Source: Phoronis australis
Taxonomy: Eukaryota > Phoronida > Phoronidae
Direction: 5' to 3'
DNA length: 47,783 nucleotides
NCBI GenBank assembly: GCA_002633005.1
Contig: NMRA01000869.1
Coordinates: 1 to 47,783 of the forward strand
In this document: piece after piece, positions 12,801 through 27,800 of the stretch
Position numbering within the stretch: the stretch's first letter is position 1
Layout of the letters: every line of letters starts with the position of its first letter
The notes under the pieces: model-generated
Seen by the model: only the letters and a program-made list of their open reading frames with translations
Told to the model about the DNA's origin: nothing
The model's database searches: none
Program-made: the position numbers and the translations under genes

Positions 12801-15800
12801 GGTTGAATAAAGATTATTTAGTTGTGAACAACATTCACGACAACCAAATTCTATCGTCAAAATGACAGCTAGAGTGTACCTCGAGGATCTTCTTTATTTT
12901 TTTAATAGTTTCGTCGGTGATCTTGTTAAAAAACACGTTGCTCCCTTTTCCACAGACATCGTAAGCTGTTTCTCCTCTCTGAAAATTGACAAATGATTAG
13001 CAGTATTGAATTAAAGGCCACATGTAAAGCATCAGCAGGTACGCATAATGGGCAATTTTGTTGGCCATGTTTAACTTAGATTTCGGTTTGTCTCCATTTG
13101 CATTGGTTCAATATCATTATTTGAAGAAAGTTTTCAATCGAAACCTCTTCTGTTGCAGAGTTTCAGTAGTTATGCGTGTTCTTTATGCAGCATTTATTGT
13201 CTTTGTGGTACAAGAACGCCACTCAGTGTCAACAGTTTGTTTTATGAATTTGGCAACAATATCTTTTACACCTGTGTCTGGCAGCATAAACCAGGTGAGG
13301 TGATGAATCGTGTACTGAGTCACGGTGCTCTTAACCCTTGCTGTGGGCTTTGTCACTATGGCGGTTGGGTTGTCCACACATTTTTGTTTTTTGTCCAAAC
13401 ATTGACATCTACCCATGTTTGAACTCACAGGTATACATGTACTTACTGTACATTCGTAAACATCTGTGGAGACTTGGAAATGGCTTTAGACCGTTGTGAT
13501 TTTCTGTCAGTTTGCATATAATTCCAATTTCCTCCACCCAGCAGTAATAATCGATATCGTACGCAAACAAAGGCCCTTCATAATTTAAGATAGGCAGTGC
13601 ACAAATGCGTGTTTGTGTTCATAGGTAAAGGAAACCCGGAATATAATCGGTAGCAAGAGGGTCAAAATATAAAATCGTCCGCAATGGGATTTTATGCATT
13701 ATTTTTGAAACAGGTAATCAAAATATCGCAAAATTTATACAGTCCTTTTCCATTCTGGCCGGTACTTGGTCCACTAAATATTCATCACTTGGCAAAATGG
13801 CAGCCCCCAATAAATTACAATACATGTAGGTTGCCCTCTAGTCATCAATAAAAGTTCATTTTAATCCTAACTCACATTAGTGTAGAAAAGTGGACATGTT
13901 GAATTTTTGATAACATTCTTAAAATAAAGGAAATGATTAAGTACCAAACGGATTTGGCGATTCTATTAGGTTATGCATTTGGGATCATAAATTGTAACGC
14001 GATTAAACATTTCTATTGCAAAACATCTCCCAATAGCGATTATTCCGTTTTACGAGTTTACTAAGACTTTTAAAACTTTCCCATTCCTAGCAGAATACAT
14101 TCTTTTCAAACATGCTAGAGGATGCTATGTCCAAGATATCATCATCTCACAACTTGAAAACAATAAATTGTACTACTCACCACATTGTTGATATTTCAAC
14201 AAACTTGTCAAAGTTATCACAATACGGATTTCATTTCCAGTTGAAACGCACAAATTAATATTGACAATCATACCCGTCTCATCTTTTCTGGGGGTATCAA
14301 AGTTTTTGTCCAAACATTGGCTTTTTGGTGTGTTTTGATTTCCGTGGAATCGCTTGTCCAGCGGATTGTTTACCAAAGCGTTTGTTGCATCAGGCGTTTG
14401 ATGACCTGCATCGCAGTAGTACCTCCAAAAAGATGTTCTCGTGGGAGGTGAACTTAAATTATCGTCAGATTGAAACGTTTAAGGAATTTTTACCTTTGTG
14501 GCCAAGATCCCCCAACCATTGAGTTTCTTAGCAAGCAAATATACGATAATTAAGGATTGTCAATGCCATTTAGCCTATTTGGAGTTTTTTGAACATACAA
14601 ACCCATCACTAACTTTGTTGTAAAATCTGGACCGTGGAAAGTAAAACGACGAAAACTCTCCCAATAACTGAATTTTAAAGAAACCACACTTAAACTACTC
14701 TTTGATCTTTCGGTCTTTAATTATGTCATCAGGTATGTCGTCTACATCCACGTCTTATATAGTGGTCTTCAAGTTTAAAACGTTTTATTCCAGTCTACGA
14801 CAATAACGCGCTTTTAACCCAGTCCACCAATGATGTTTTCTCAACAAATTTTCCAAAAAGAAATTACATTATTCTTTGAATAGATGTTTTGGGTAAAAAT
14901 ATAGCGATAGCCTTGTCATCGGTTATTTGTCTACTTCATATAATACATATATAATATCTTATCGATTCCACTAAAGGCTAAACGTGGTTTTCACAGCGTC
15001 ACAGTCTCGGTTGTTTGCTGCTGCATGGCTTGTAATTTATACAAGACGGATACATCACAGATATATTTATATATTTCAACACGATCAACTATTGCTGTCG
15101 TTGTCGCTGTACATGTATTTTCTGATATGCGGGTCCACGGTTTCCATGAGATGCAACGCTTAACTTGTATTTTGTTATTTTCTATAAAGTGTCCATGTTT
15201 TACCTTACCTAGCAAACACAATCAGAACTCAAGGTACAATTCCTTATCGTTTGATTACAGTTTCCCGTTTCAGTGCAATGCCAGAAATCCTATTTTTAAG
15301 GCTAAATGTCCCTCGCTTTACATTAAATCAAATGCCTGAGAACAGATTCATGCGCACGCTTCCGTCGTCCTGCCAAGCGTTGTTAAAAGCAGTAGCTTAT
15401 AAATATATGCAATCCACTCACCACAGTGATGCATTCTAAAAAGCCCCAGAGTCTCAGAAACACTGTACCATAGCTAACAAACGTGTGCAATGATTCTCGT
15501 TGTTGTATACATACGGTCAATGCCAATGACGTCTCTCTAATCAATTAATACTTGCAGAAATGCATTTTCGGAACGATATTAATATTGTTCTTTAGACAGA
15601 AAAGAGAGGAAACACATTAGGAATACTTGCACTCTGTAGTTCTAGTTCATCTCCAATATCTCAGATACATTAATAAATAATCGAACACAACATATCTAAT
15701 AACCACTGCTCATTCAAGTGAACAATTTGGTCCACATACTGTGTTCTTTCAATCTCCAATTTTTTCGTTTTCTGATAAGGTTCCACATCACTTATTTATG

Positions 15801-18800
15801 TTGTAATTATGCTGTTTCATAAAGGAAATATTTGGACTGGTACGTTTCACCCAGGCACATTTAGTGAAGACCAATTAAAACTTGCCAAACAGGCACTACG
15901 AAAAAATAAGAATGATGAGAAAATGTGTTAGGTTTTCAACAAACTGACGAAATACATTCTCAAGCTCAAGTTTCTGCAACTCACGGATAAACTGATTGAC
16001 ACAACACGAAGGTGTGATTTGAACGAAAATAAAATATGGGGTGATATAGAAAGCGTGGTGCTGTGTTTCGGACAACTGAAATCACTAACAGTCAGAAACA
16101 AATCAGATCGCATATGTATACACGTTTTATAAGAATCTAAAACAGACCCTGGATTTAGAGTGGATCAGAAACGATCACTGTGCGCAAATTAGTCACACAG
16201 AGCTCTGCTTTTTCTGGGGTCTAACTTATGCAGACTTCTGGAACAGCGAAAACCGCACTTGTCTTTTCAAAAGGCTGGACTTTGACTAACTCACGCCCAA
16301 CATTACTCCACCACAGAATATATCAGACAAAACATGGCAGGAACTTATTACACAGTAGTGCAATTGCATTACAAACAAACCAAGAAATTACACGACTTTG
16401 AAATTTGGTTTTTAAAACAGTCGCTTTTTAAAGCAACCCTGACTAAAAAGTACTTGTAGGAAAATCAAAATGTGTGCCTGTGTTGGGCGCCTTCCTCCGT
16501 GGTTGGTCTGTTTTTAGTTTGTGTACCGATTGTACGATCAGACGAGCGGCCTTGGTTTCGCTGCGTGTTCCGGGAAGGTACTTGCATTGAAGAAGTGACT
16601 CTATGTAACTCCAGTAAAGAGGTAGATCAGTTTTAATGAGATATTTATTATGAGTGAACAATTCCTCGAAATCAATATTCATTTAAAACACATTTATTGC
16701 AGCATTAACTAAACTTGGAGTACAACACTCTTGAGATACCTTGTTTACGGCAGTCACGTCGCAGCTGCCATTATGGACCAGCAGTTCCACGACTGCTGCC
16801 TGTCCTGTCTGGGAAGCTAGATGTACGGGTGTGTTTCCATCCTACAGTAAACGAACAAATATGATAGAATGCTGGTCAGCATCATACATAGCAAAGTGGG
16901 TGCGTCAACAGAGAGTCACGCTTAACACCTTTCAGAACTTCGCCTTCAGTTGCATACTTACTGTATGAAGTGGGTGACTCAACAGAGCACGACTACAACT
17001 GACATTTAAACTCAGACAAAAATGAGCGCAATTTCCTAAATGCTGATCTGTTGTAGTCACGCGACTGAAAAGATGATTTTAAATATCACAATTTGATGTT
17101 ATATATTACAACAGAGCCACGATCATTTAGTGAGTGCTATGGTAATGCAAGTAAAGAACAAGTGCTCAATGTACAACTCCAGGTGAAGTGAAAACTGTTT
17201 CTAATAACATAATGTCACGAGCACGTCACGTCACGTGCGCGTCACTTCACGTGCCGTGAATTCAACGTTTACAAACAAAATTACAATTTGTGATTATTTA
17301 ATTAAAACACCCAATAATTCAACCTCGTCACGTATTGTGTGTTCATCAACCTGTGTGTCGTTAATTACCTGAGTACGGACATCCACTGTAGCGTTGTGTT
17401 CCACAAGACACTTCACTATCTGTGTATAACCACACCCTGCTGCACAGTGCAGCGGTGTCCGGCCCACCTATGTAATATATAATGGAGATGTGTGAACGAA
17501 CGATCAACGTTTAGAGCAAATTAACAAACACGGGGGAAAGTGAACTTGTAAGGTGACATAAATGAAACATTACTGACCTCTCTAAGACGCAACAATACGT
17601 GTAATGATTTCAACAGGGAAATGTTGAGTTTAAGAACAAAACAACAGAGCGTGTTCAGTGTTCCGTCTCGTTACACGCTGATAACACACAGCAAGTAATT
17701 GTGCGCTGTAAAGTGTTGGACAATCAAAATAACGTAGAAAATATATCTGAAACTAAATGAGGCGATCCAGATCGTCTGAAGGAAATTATTGTTTGACGAA
17801 ATGTAGAATATATATAGGTAAATAAAACAACAATAATGAATCAACTGAAATGTTCGGATGCAGCTTTGACAGTTCTCTGTTGGAAAGCAGACGACATTTA
17901 TTTTGACATTGTTTAAAGACATAAAATTGTGAAAAATATCAACAAAATTTGTTCTTCAACAGTTTTAATCATCTCTTGTGTAAACAACTAGTTCAACCAA
18001 ACAACCTGTGTGTCATTAATTACCTGAGTACGAACATCCACTGTAGCGTTGTGTTCCACAAGACACTTCACTGTCTGTGTATAACCACACCCTGCTGCAT
18101 AGTGCAGCGGTGTCCAGCCCCACTATGTAATATATAATGGAGATGTGTGAATGGACGATCAACGTTTAGAGCAAATTAACATACACAGGGAAAGCGAACT
18201 TGTAAGGTGACATAAATGAAACATTACTGACCCCTCTAAGACGCTACAATACTTGTAATGATCACTCAAATTTTACAGGTGATTTTAAAACCTTGAAGTA
18301 AGAACAGAACATGGTGTAGACGTCGACTGTCAGAAATTACTGAGCGCCTCCATAACTTCACAGTGACCCCTCCATGTTGTGTTTATACATCGGCTGAACG
18401 GCTTCCTGTTTAATATAAAGTTGCAATGTTGAATGGATGATTATCATTAAGAATATAAAAATATCAACGTTAAGTCGCCAAATATATTGTTGACACAATT
18501 CAAACCTCACTGTTTCTTAAGATGCATGTACCGGGTAGAGATTGAAAAATACATGTCTAAATCATGAGAAATAAAAAGTGTATTTACACACAACATGTTT
18601 AGTTAAATTTCAGGTAGTCTACAGCTTTGTAATAAAGATAACATTGTCTTAATTATAAAATCGTCTCAAGTAGTTTCTATTACCCAGTCTTGCTTGTTGA
18701 CGTTAGCGCCTGCTTCACACAAAACACGCGCCACCTCTGTATGTCCCCACCGTGCTGCATAGAGTAGTGCTGTGAAGTCCTGCAGAAACAATGAGCAAGT

Positions 18801-21800
18801 TATAGCAAACTTCACAATCATTAACTTGACCGTGAATCTTAATTACTCATCATGGAAACGTTGAAATAACACATTTGTACACAAAATTACTAAATCTACT
18901 CTCTGCTTACCAGTAATATATCAGTTGTCGTTGGAATGGATCATCAATTTTAGAGAACAAGATTACGTCGCTCATGTAGAACGTTTGTTAGTTTCAGTAA
19001 TAATCCTCAGAGCAAAGACATGACATGTTCTTTAAAAATATGGACACTTTTATAAAAGTCCGACTTACGACTGGTTGTAGCTAAGACAAGCTATCACTGT
19101 TATTGTCATTAACGTGACCTTGATATTTAAACTTAAAAATTCATCATCTTAAGAGATCAATTTTTCGAGAAATCAAGGCAAAAGTATTGTTAGTGTATAT
19201 GAAAACTGCAATTATATGGGTAAAGCTTACATGGTCGTCTGGTTTTCTTTAATTAGTAGGTCTACCCCAAACCAATCCCTGCTGGAGGCATGAATTGAAA
19301 AACATGGTCAAACTAATTTGTAATGTCCAGTTTCACTTTTTTCCTGATGTCCAAAATAATTTCTAACAAATTAAAGTCAGGAACAAACAGAAATAGAAGA
19401 GAGAAAATCAATATATGGTAAATTGGCCATTGGCATAGGATATTATCAAAACGCAACTGAAGTATGAAGTTTTTCATGGAAAAAATGCAGGGCAATCCTT
19501 GGTAAAGGGTCTGTTACTGGTCAGAAACACGGGCACACGGAACTAAACACTTTTCAACTTGTAAATGGCATCCAACAAAATGCCAGCAGGGAAAACGATC
19601 AGGAAAAGAATAAAGAGTTCTCTACAAATTAAACGCACGTTGAAACACATTTCACCAAAACCATTCTTCTTGTCAAGATTGCTGTTCAGAAATCCAATCA
19701 ATCATTTGTCTCCCATTTCGACGCAAACACAAATTGTTCTGCTATTCTTGAGACGACGTGGCAGCGGTCTGGCCAGGCCAAGCGTTGCTTTTAAAAAGAG
19801 CGCTTTTCCAGACAGTTTTCACGTGTACACGCGATAAATTGATACATTAGTCAGTTCTTGAATATATTTAAAGGGGCATTTAATAATCGCAAGGAACTAA
19901 TTAGAGAGAGCGTGACTAACCAAATAAAAGGTGTTGCAATTTTTTTTTGACTCTCGTTTGACCCTTTTACAATCAGACGTTCAAAATGGTGTTTCGGCGT
20001 TTATACAACTTTCTATATTGTAACTAAAAATTTGAGATTTCTGCTGATTTACTTTATTCAACATTTCGTTTCAGAATGGTGCGTAAAGAGGGGAATGTCA
20101 AAAATATATGGTCTCAGAGAACATGCAACGCTACAATCACGGCTGATTTGATGACAAGCAAACAAGGAATACAAAAATTCAACAACTTGAACAAAAGCCG
20201 CAATTTCAGGTTGCGTCTCAAATAGCCGACTGCCATTTGGATCCCACGGCCACTTGGACAAAACATAGAAAGAAATACGGATAGATAATGTGTACAATTG
20301 GAAAATATTGGGCGGTAGAACAATAGCAGTCACCACAAAAATAATAACATGTTGCACTGTCAAACAATTGAATACTAGAAAAATATCTAAATAAATCTTT
20401 AAAATTCCATTCTTTATATAAAATCACCCAGTAGTACAATGCGTCACGTGTACACCAATCCATCTATTAATAGAACAAAATCTGGAAATCAATAATTAGA
20501 CGTACACTGGCACGTCAAAACTGCACTACATTTCACTAAAATTTAAAAACTCGATACACGTTTGAGCAATAAAAATGTGGCCTGATTAAAATCAAGCAAG
20601 CGTCATTGCTATCATTTTAATTGTTTTGAGAAATATTTATTAAGCTCGCCGTATATTAGTGACGTTTAGAACAGAGCATCGAGATCATATAAAAAAATTA
20701 GGCCTACATGTAGGTCGCTTTCGCTTACACAGCAAGTGCAATTCCCAGACACGACTGTTCTTTGGTGACCTGCATTAAGGTGATATTCACTCGTAGCGAT
20801 TAATTTCATAATCCGCTTTCATCAACTGAATGCCCGTTAATCTTTTTGATACGGCAGGGCAACCATGACAAGAATGTTTCTATTTTAAAAATAAAATTAC
20901 ATCGTTACCGTTAACTAACTGCTATTATTGAATTCAGTCTCCACACGTCAGAATGATGCAATAATACTACTCTACACACCCAAACTCAAATGAAAGCTCA
21001 GGTTTTGGCCTCTCGTGTCAAGTCAAACTGTGCGACCTGGAATTTCAAGCATAATGCGTGCTGAGTTTGTGTCTCTACACTTCTCCCGACTGATACCTGG
21101 GAAATATGAAATAACTCATGTGGGTCCGACCACTAGTCAGTTGTTGCCAAAGCAAGTTCCAAGAACACTAACAGAGAACAAACCTATAGATGACTTGTCA
21201 TGTTGTGAACGGAATTGTATCTCGTGAACATGAAATAGTCCAGATTCTATCTTTGACTCGTTTCGTCGACAAGTATTTCTGACTTCGCAAATTTTCGGAT
21301 GTGCCGAAGAAAGCTCTGCACATCGGCAGAACAAGTTATAAAACGGTACGAAACAGTGATGTTTCCAATACCTCTGAAACGATCAACGTTTCAAGCGTTG
21401 TGGTGGAAAAACATATCAATTTTTCAAAATGTCCTGATTATCCAATTAAAATATCACAGGTCGTATCGCATTGCAACACTGCTCGATCAAGTTATTTGTG
21501 CGCACGGTCGAGGTCCCCGCAGAGGACCATTATTCGCAGTATTCGCGTACAGCAAGCGATTTTTTTGCTCCCCGGGTAGTCATCCGACTATAAGTACGTC
21601 ACTGACATTTACTGGTGTAAAACTCGCTTGGAAAGAATACTGTTCCGAGTGAAACGTAACCAAGAGAGAATTAGAAATATTGCGGGTGTCTAAAAAACTG
21701 AGGGTGTTAACGATATCCAGACATTCACGAATTGGTAGTTTCCGTAGCACAAAAAAAAAACATTTGAACAACGACCACACTCAAGTTTGCGCCTATTCCA

Positions 21801-24800
21801 TACCTTTGAATTTTTTCGGAACAAGCACCTACTGCTCCACTTATCGCAACCCTTAACTTTTGACGAACTTCAATAAAACGCCAACAGCTCTGGCAAGCGC
21901 CCAATCGTGATTTACCTCACTTAAATTGAATTTCAGAACTGCATGATGCGTTTAAAATGCGGCAACTGTATCAACGTTTCGAGTAGCAATGTATTATGTT
22001 TGCAGTTGTCAACGGAGATGTGGTATTCTGTAAGCGAGTGCGTGGTTTGAATTTGTCACTAACGCAGTCTACAGTGGGTCACAATCTCATTTTACTTAAC
22101 AACAAATTCCATTTCCAAAATAACCCGTCTTTTACGAAAGTTTAATAGCAAAACCCCACTTTTGTTTGCTGCTTCCGAAGGCGAAGTAACTTACGACAAG
22201 CATGCTGGGGTCACCTGTTGTTCTGAGTCTACCAATTCTGTGCATAATTATATGACACGTACACTGTATTCCGTGCTAAGGGAACAAACTCGAATTACCC
22301 GACTATGGAAAGCCGCAAGGTATGGGTATTATTTTGAAGCTGGTTATTCAATGGAAAACTAATAATTGAAAACGTAAACAGTATAAGCCAGATGACGTTT
22401 GTTGTGATAATTGATCTGAAAATGTCCCGATGATCAAACCCTTTGTTGATGCCATCTTAAGAAATTGAACCAAAAGTAATACAATTTCTGTCCCAAACCG
22501 ATAACATTGAATGCACATTACGACATTCGGCTAGGTATAACTTAAGCGGTTTTGTTTTTCGACAAGATAATTTTCAATCGTGTGAATCACAAAAATTGAA
22601 GAGCAAACAAAAGGAGGAATTTTGCACTCATAGTTACACTATACATGTATATCTTTGTTTCTTGTTTAAGGACTTTGATGACAGACATACTGCAGATCAA
22701 TAACAAAAGTGTCGTGAGTATATTTTCAAAGAATATGTTCAAGTTTACGTTCTATACTTGGTTACTGGAAAGCACATGACTGTTAGAGTGCACTGATTCA
22801 ACTTGTACCTAGGCTTGCGACAAGTATTTTTAACTCGCGAAAGAATATGCGACAGTACGGTAGATTTACAAAGCCCTTACGGGAACGTCATGCTGTACGG
22901 ATTTGATTTGCATTGCAACTCGCGCATCCAGGGCTTTCAATGCTTGTAGAGAAAACCAATTTCATCAAACATTAAGAACTCAATCTTGCGACCTAAAATT
23001 TGGGAATTTTACATGAACATCGCAGGTAAAAGCATAATGTAAACACTTTTTCGGTGACCTCAAATCAATTTGGTGCATGAATTTGTGGGCAATTTCTGCA
23101 AGCTAGAATTTGTGATAGCGGGCTATAATTTTGGTTTCAAAAGTCGCAAAAGTCAAATGTAAGGCGAGTTATTATTATTTTTGCTTCTGCCGTCACAAAA
23201 ATGTAAACTCTTGTCTAAGAACATAAATATTTCTTGGATAATGTCATTTCCTAAAAATATTGAACAAATGATAAAGTAAAAACAAGCAAAAACATTGCTT
23301 TTGCTCAAGCCCCCAAAGCAAACAACCCAGAGTATTTAACTTTCCCTTATTACTCGAGTATAAGGTCCTAATATTTATTGCTGTACTGTTAAGCACATAA
23401 TAATGTATACACGTGTACGGGTGCGAGTTGTACACATGCATGTATATTTAATCAATCAAGGTCAATCACAAGATGCAACAAAGCAACCAAAGCTATTATA
23501 AATAATCGCACACGACTGACTCAAAATATGACCATCGCTGCAAGTATAGGTGTAAGTTTATTGTATGTTTATAATTTAATCTACTTAAAATGTAATAATG
23601 ATATTTTGTATTGGCAAAACTGAGGAATGATACTTTTAAATTTTTGTTGAAGTGAGGAAAGTCTAGTTAAGCAACAAACAATATTGCACACTAATATTTT
23701 CTTAGAAGATTCCAAAGAGCCAAACTGATATAGAAGACCTGCGCCGGCAACGTTGCAACTACCCAAACATACGTGCATCATTTACGGTGATGTCATGGCA
23801 AATAGACAAACAACACAATGGACTACGCCAATTTGAGCAAACAATTGTAATAAATTTCTTAATCAGTGAGTCTCACTGAAAAAATTTCATTTGAGTATCT
23901 TGAACATATGTAATGCAATTATTAAATATTTTCTAGTTAACATTTTCACCAGTCACATTTTAAGCAGATTCCGCTTAGTTTTGAAAGGAGGTCAAGTGCA
24001 CCCTTTATCTTCAAATATCTGATAATATAAGATGATATTGGAAGTCCACGTAGAATCTGCTGATAATCAAACCGATCTTTTACTTTTAATACTGTAAATA
24101 CTTCGCTATAGTCGAGAAGTTTTCTTGAAGAATGAATCAAATCGACTACAATGTGGAAACGTTTTGACAACCACGTTTTGTATCACCCATATAAAATCAA
24201 ATAATAATAACAGTTGAAACTCCAACACACTACTGACTATAGACGCAAGATCAAAAAGTCCTTTCGAAATGTGTCTCTAATTTGAAGTTATACATATTAA
24301 TAATCATAAGCCTCAACGTTTAAACAGAAAAGTATTAGAGTACTTGTACGAGATCTAACATTTATTCAGCCCACAAGACTAGATCACAATTTTCCTTATA
24401 CAAGTACGATTTAAAGATTTTTTAAACAAATGCAATAATGGCCATCTTCAATCGAAGCATGTCGTAGACACGACTGATAACACCTTTCTAAGAAGAATCA
24501 GGCAAAGAACGGATACTTCGAAAAAAGACGCACCAACTTTGATATTAACAAAGCATAAAGTAATAAAATCTCTGGGTACTATAAGCAGCAATTTAGACCA
24601 AAAAGCAGTTGCATTATTAATACTGGAAATAATATCATTGTCAAGTTTTATATTTACCATTTATTTCAAGCTGGATGTGAAGCTAATATTTAACAAAAAA
24701 CAAATTCTTACTTCCGTGAGTTAATTTTACATTTTGACAAAACGTGTTAGAGGTTCGTCTAGAAATTTGCCTAACACAGATTTATTAAAATTAGGCTTCA

Positions 24801-27800
24801 AGTTTGAGAATTTTTTGCAGATTTGTCAATTAAGGGAAGTGATGAGAGTGAACTTCAAGAGCGTCTGAGAAGAACAGCAGTAGATACATAGCCTTGAACC
24901 TTCTAACTGTGTTTCAAATCACCGTTTAATAATGTCTCAGAAATTAATAACATTAAAAATAAATCAATCATTTCATCTTCGATTTGTACCAGTAGTCCAA
25001 GGATATCTTGTTCAACAAAGCAGTGAATAATGCCATTGCGATACAAAATGCGGCGTGAATTTTCTCCAATAAAACTTACACCAGAATAGAGTAGACCTTT
25101 TGAATATCAAAACTCGTTCTGCAACAACACCTGAGAGACATGTATTAGCAAAAGAGAGAACCACCAATTTTCAACTTATCGCGATGCACTTTTTAGGAGT
25201 AAGCATCGACATAGCTGATTCAGCGAGTCACTTGTTTTGCTAGCTAACAGTTCTCCTTTAACAAAAGAACCAATATTTTTCACGAAAAGTATTTATTGGA
25301 AATTCAACGTACGCAAGACTTCAGATTTTCCAAAACACCTCCTACTTCCTACAGAATTACTTCCTGTCCAATTTTTTGTCAACTTAATGTGATTTTGGAA
25401 CATGTACGATGGGGTTGCCTTGGCACCTGTCGAACACCCTTGGCTACGATAATGATTTTTTTAGGCCTATCTCAGACTGCAAAACTATCAATTGGTCAGC
25501 AGGATCACACAAATTAATGTAGCCTAGTAACAAGCTTCCACTGAACGCAAGCAAGCAAGCAAGCAAATAATGCTAAAAGCACACAATTTGTAATATAACA
25601 CACTGACAAAAATTACCTAAAGTAACCTTTTTTCAGTTCAATATCTCTCTCCCGCCAGTCAATGAATAAATACTGCAGTTCACCATTTCGACACAGATCT
25701 AAGGCCTATACGTTATGCAGTTCAGTTGCTTGAAACGACGAAGTGACGAATCGCGGTTTTAAAAACGGAGAGCTTGGCCGGCTGGCAGTTCTCACGTGCA
25801 CACGAGCTTTACCGATACACTTGCACGTGGCATTCATCAATCGCAAACAAATAAGATTGTGACTGTAGGTGTACATAAATAATGATATTATGTAATATTA
25901 ATTAAATACACTAAGAGTATTTCACATGAATACTACAAAATCCCAGCAGATAATGGCAAACAGAGTCATCGTGAATCTCAGATTCGGGGTTCAGAAGCGG
26001 ATCAAGGATACCATAAGGGGGCCCAACCTGTTGTCTCGGGGTATTGGGCAAGGTGCGATTGTATGTACAGCGCAGGACCGAAGTTGCGGGAGCCGAGTAT
26101 GTGGACCTTCTGTTCGGAAAATCTACCGATGGACTAAAAACAAAGAGAAAAAACAGGAGCCCCGCCATCTGGGGCAATATTTCCTCGCGCTGCACGTTGT
26201 TGCTGTTCTATTTTTGATTACAGCAGCCAAGGGGGGGGGGGGGACTCCTGCCCTCTCCTAAATCCGTCTAATTGATGAGCAGATGTGAGGAACCTCGGAA
26301 ACGTTAGTGCACTGCAGTTGCAATGAAGAAAGATTTGTGGACGGATTTTCAGATTCATTTCAGGATATGATAAAATTCTCTCTCATGTTTTTACCAATCA
26401 AACGGAAATCAGAAAAATTCTCCGCTCCACCGTAGCTGACTTAGTCGTTACACTAAATGAACGCCTATAAATTTTGCATTTTACATTTAAGTGACGGTCA
26501 CGTTTGCAAGCGTCTATGTTTTCTACACACTGTTCGACATTTCAACTAAATCAACACAATGTTACTATTTTTCCAGGTGTAATGTTTGCACAATTGTCAT
26601 TGCAAAAGTGGTTTATGGTGAAACTTATATTTTCCGAACAATCCTCCAAGCAGCGTTTGTTTACACTTATATATTCAATGTTTAAGTTGATTTTGTAATC
26701 AAATTAGTTGGTCTATATCATGAGCTGAAACTTGTGAATTTTGGATGAGTTATTCAACATCGTGAAAAGTGGTAGCAATTTGATTTATTCCATGTACGTA
26801 TCCTGTCCCTTTTACGTCCAGCAAAACACACAGCCAAACACTTATATTGACGACAACGTCACTAACACTGCTGTCTCATCAGTTGCTAGTACGAATTTCG
26901 AAATCCTGAGGGAACATACCCGTACTCAACTAAAATGCTCGTGCGCAGACACAAACCTTGGTCAGTTCCGTAGCCAGGGGGGGTTCGAGGGGTTCGAACA
27001 ACCCCCCCCCGTCCTCGGAAAAGGTCCAGCTCCAACCTATCTGCTAAAGATATATATGAGCCGACGGTAAGTTAACTGTAGCCAGCCCTCCGCCGTTGAT
27101 CAAACACCAAAATTTAACTATAACCGTGTTTGCTTGTTCTGAGAAATTTAGGGACAACATCTGGGGTACGGGTCCAGGCTGCGGCGACCAACGGTTTTAA
27201 ATTTAAGAAGACTGAATAGGTCTCACTGATTGTGTGAAGACTGGCAGGGACAGGGTAGCCTAATAACTACATTTAATTTCGAACTGCCGTGAGCGTGGTT
27301 CCGGTGGGTGAGGTTCAGGAACAGCAGAACTAAACTTTTCAGTCACGCTGTGAAATAATGCGACCTTGATATGAATTTGATGAATGTATCATGGTGAAAA
27401 ATTCATCAATATTCCCACACCAAATTGGTTAAAATGCAATAAAGTTAACACGGAAAATATAACTAGATAAAAAGTTTCGTTAAGTGAATCTCCGACTAAA
27501 TACTTCTGTCCTAGAAGGTGTAATCACTGATTTGAAAATTTGGCAGAAATGGACGAGGGGACCGTTTTTGATCACATTACATCCGACGTGGAGTCCCGTT
27601 CTTTGCAAGCAACCGCCATGGCCTCGCTGGTTCCCTGTGGCACGTTGGGAACCACGGTGCCGCCACGGCATCCTCATCTCTGGTATAACTAATTCCGTCT
27701 CATCTCGAAAACACAAACTGAGAGTCAACGTTGTGTATACAAATTTCCCTTCCCCTGATTAAGCTGCGTCAATTGAGGGCCTTAATCAAAACTCCACAGT

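Larger units (their letters stand above)
16842..18683 (-). other. Introns 3 to 5 around the duplicated ankyrin exons
   Basis: Three short introns (527, 556 and 561 bp) flank exons 4 and 5. Their sequence is largely shared between the duplicated blocks; the remainder shows no feature. Confidence 0.85.

Noticed and set aside
19565-19837. Alternative first exon starting MASNK like exon 1
   Set aside because: It is on the opposite strand to the gene and the likeness stops after five residues, so it is coincidence.
20058-20463. Hydrophobic minus-strand frames as membrane-protein exons
   Set aside because: Three overlapping frames in different registers with no motif, AT-rich sequence that gives hydrophobic residues by composition.
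21299-21652. 117-codon plus-strand frame
   Set aside because: Overlaps another open frame of 92 codons, shows no domain, and lies deep in intron 2. Chance frame in a GC-richer stretch.
25926-26261. Pair of overlapping frames on both strands as coding sequence
   Set aside because: They end in a 13-base G run and have no known domain; the block looks like a fragment of an interspersed repeat.
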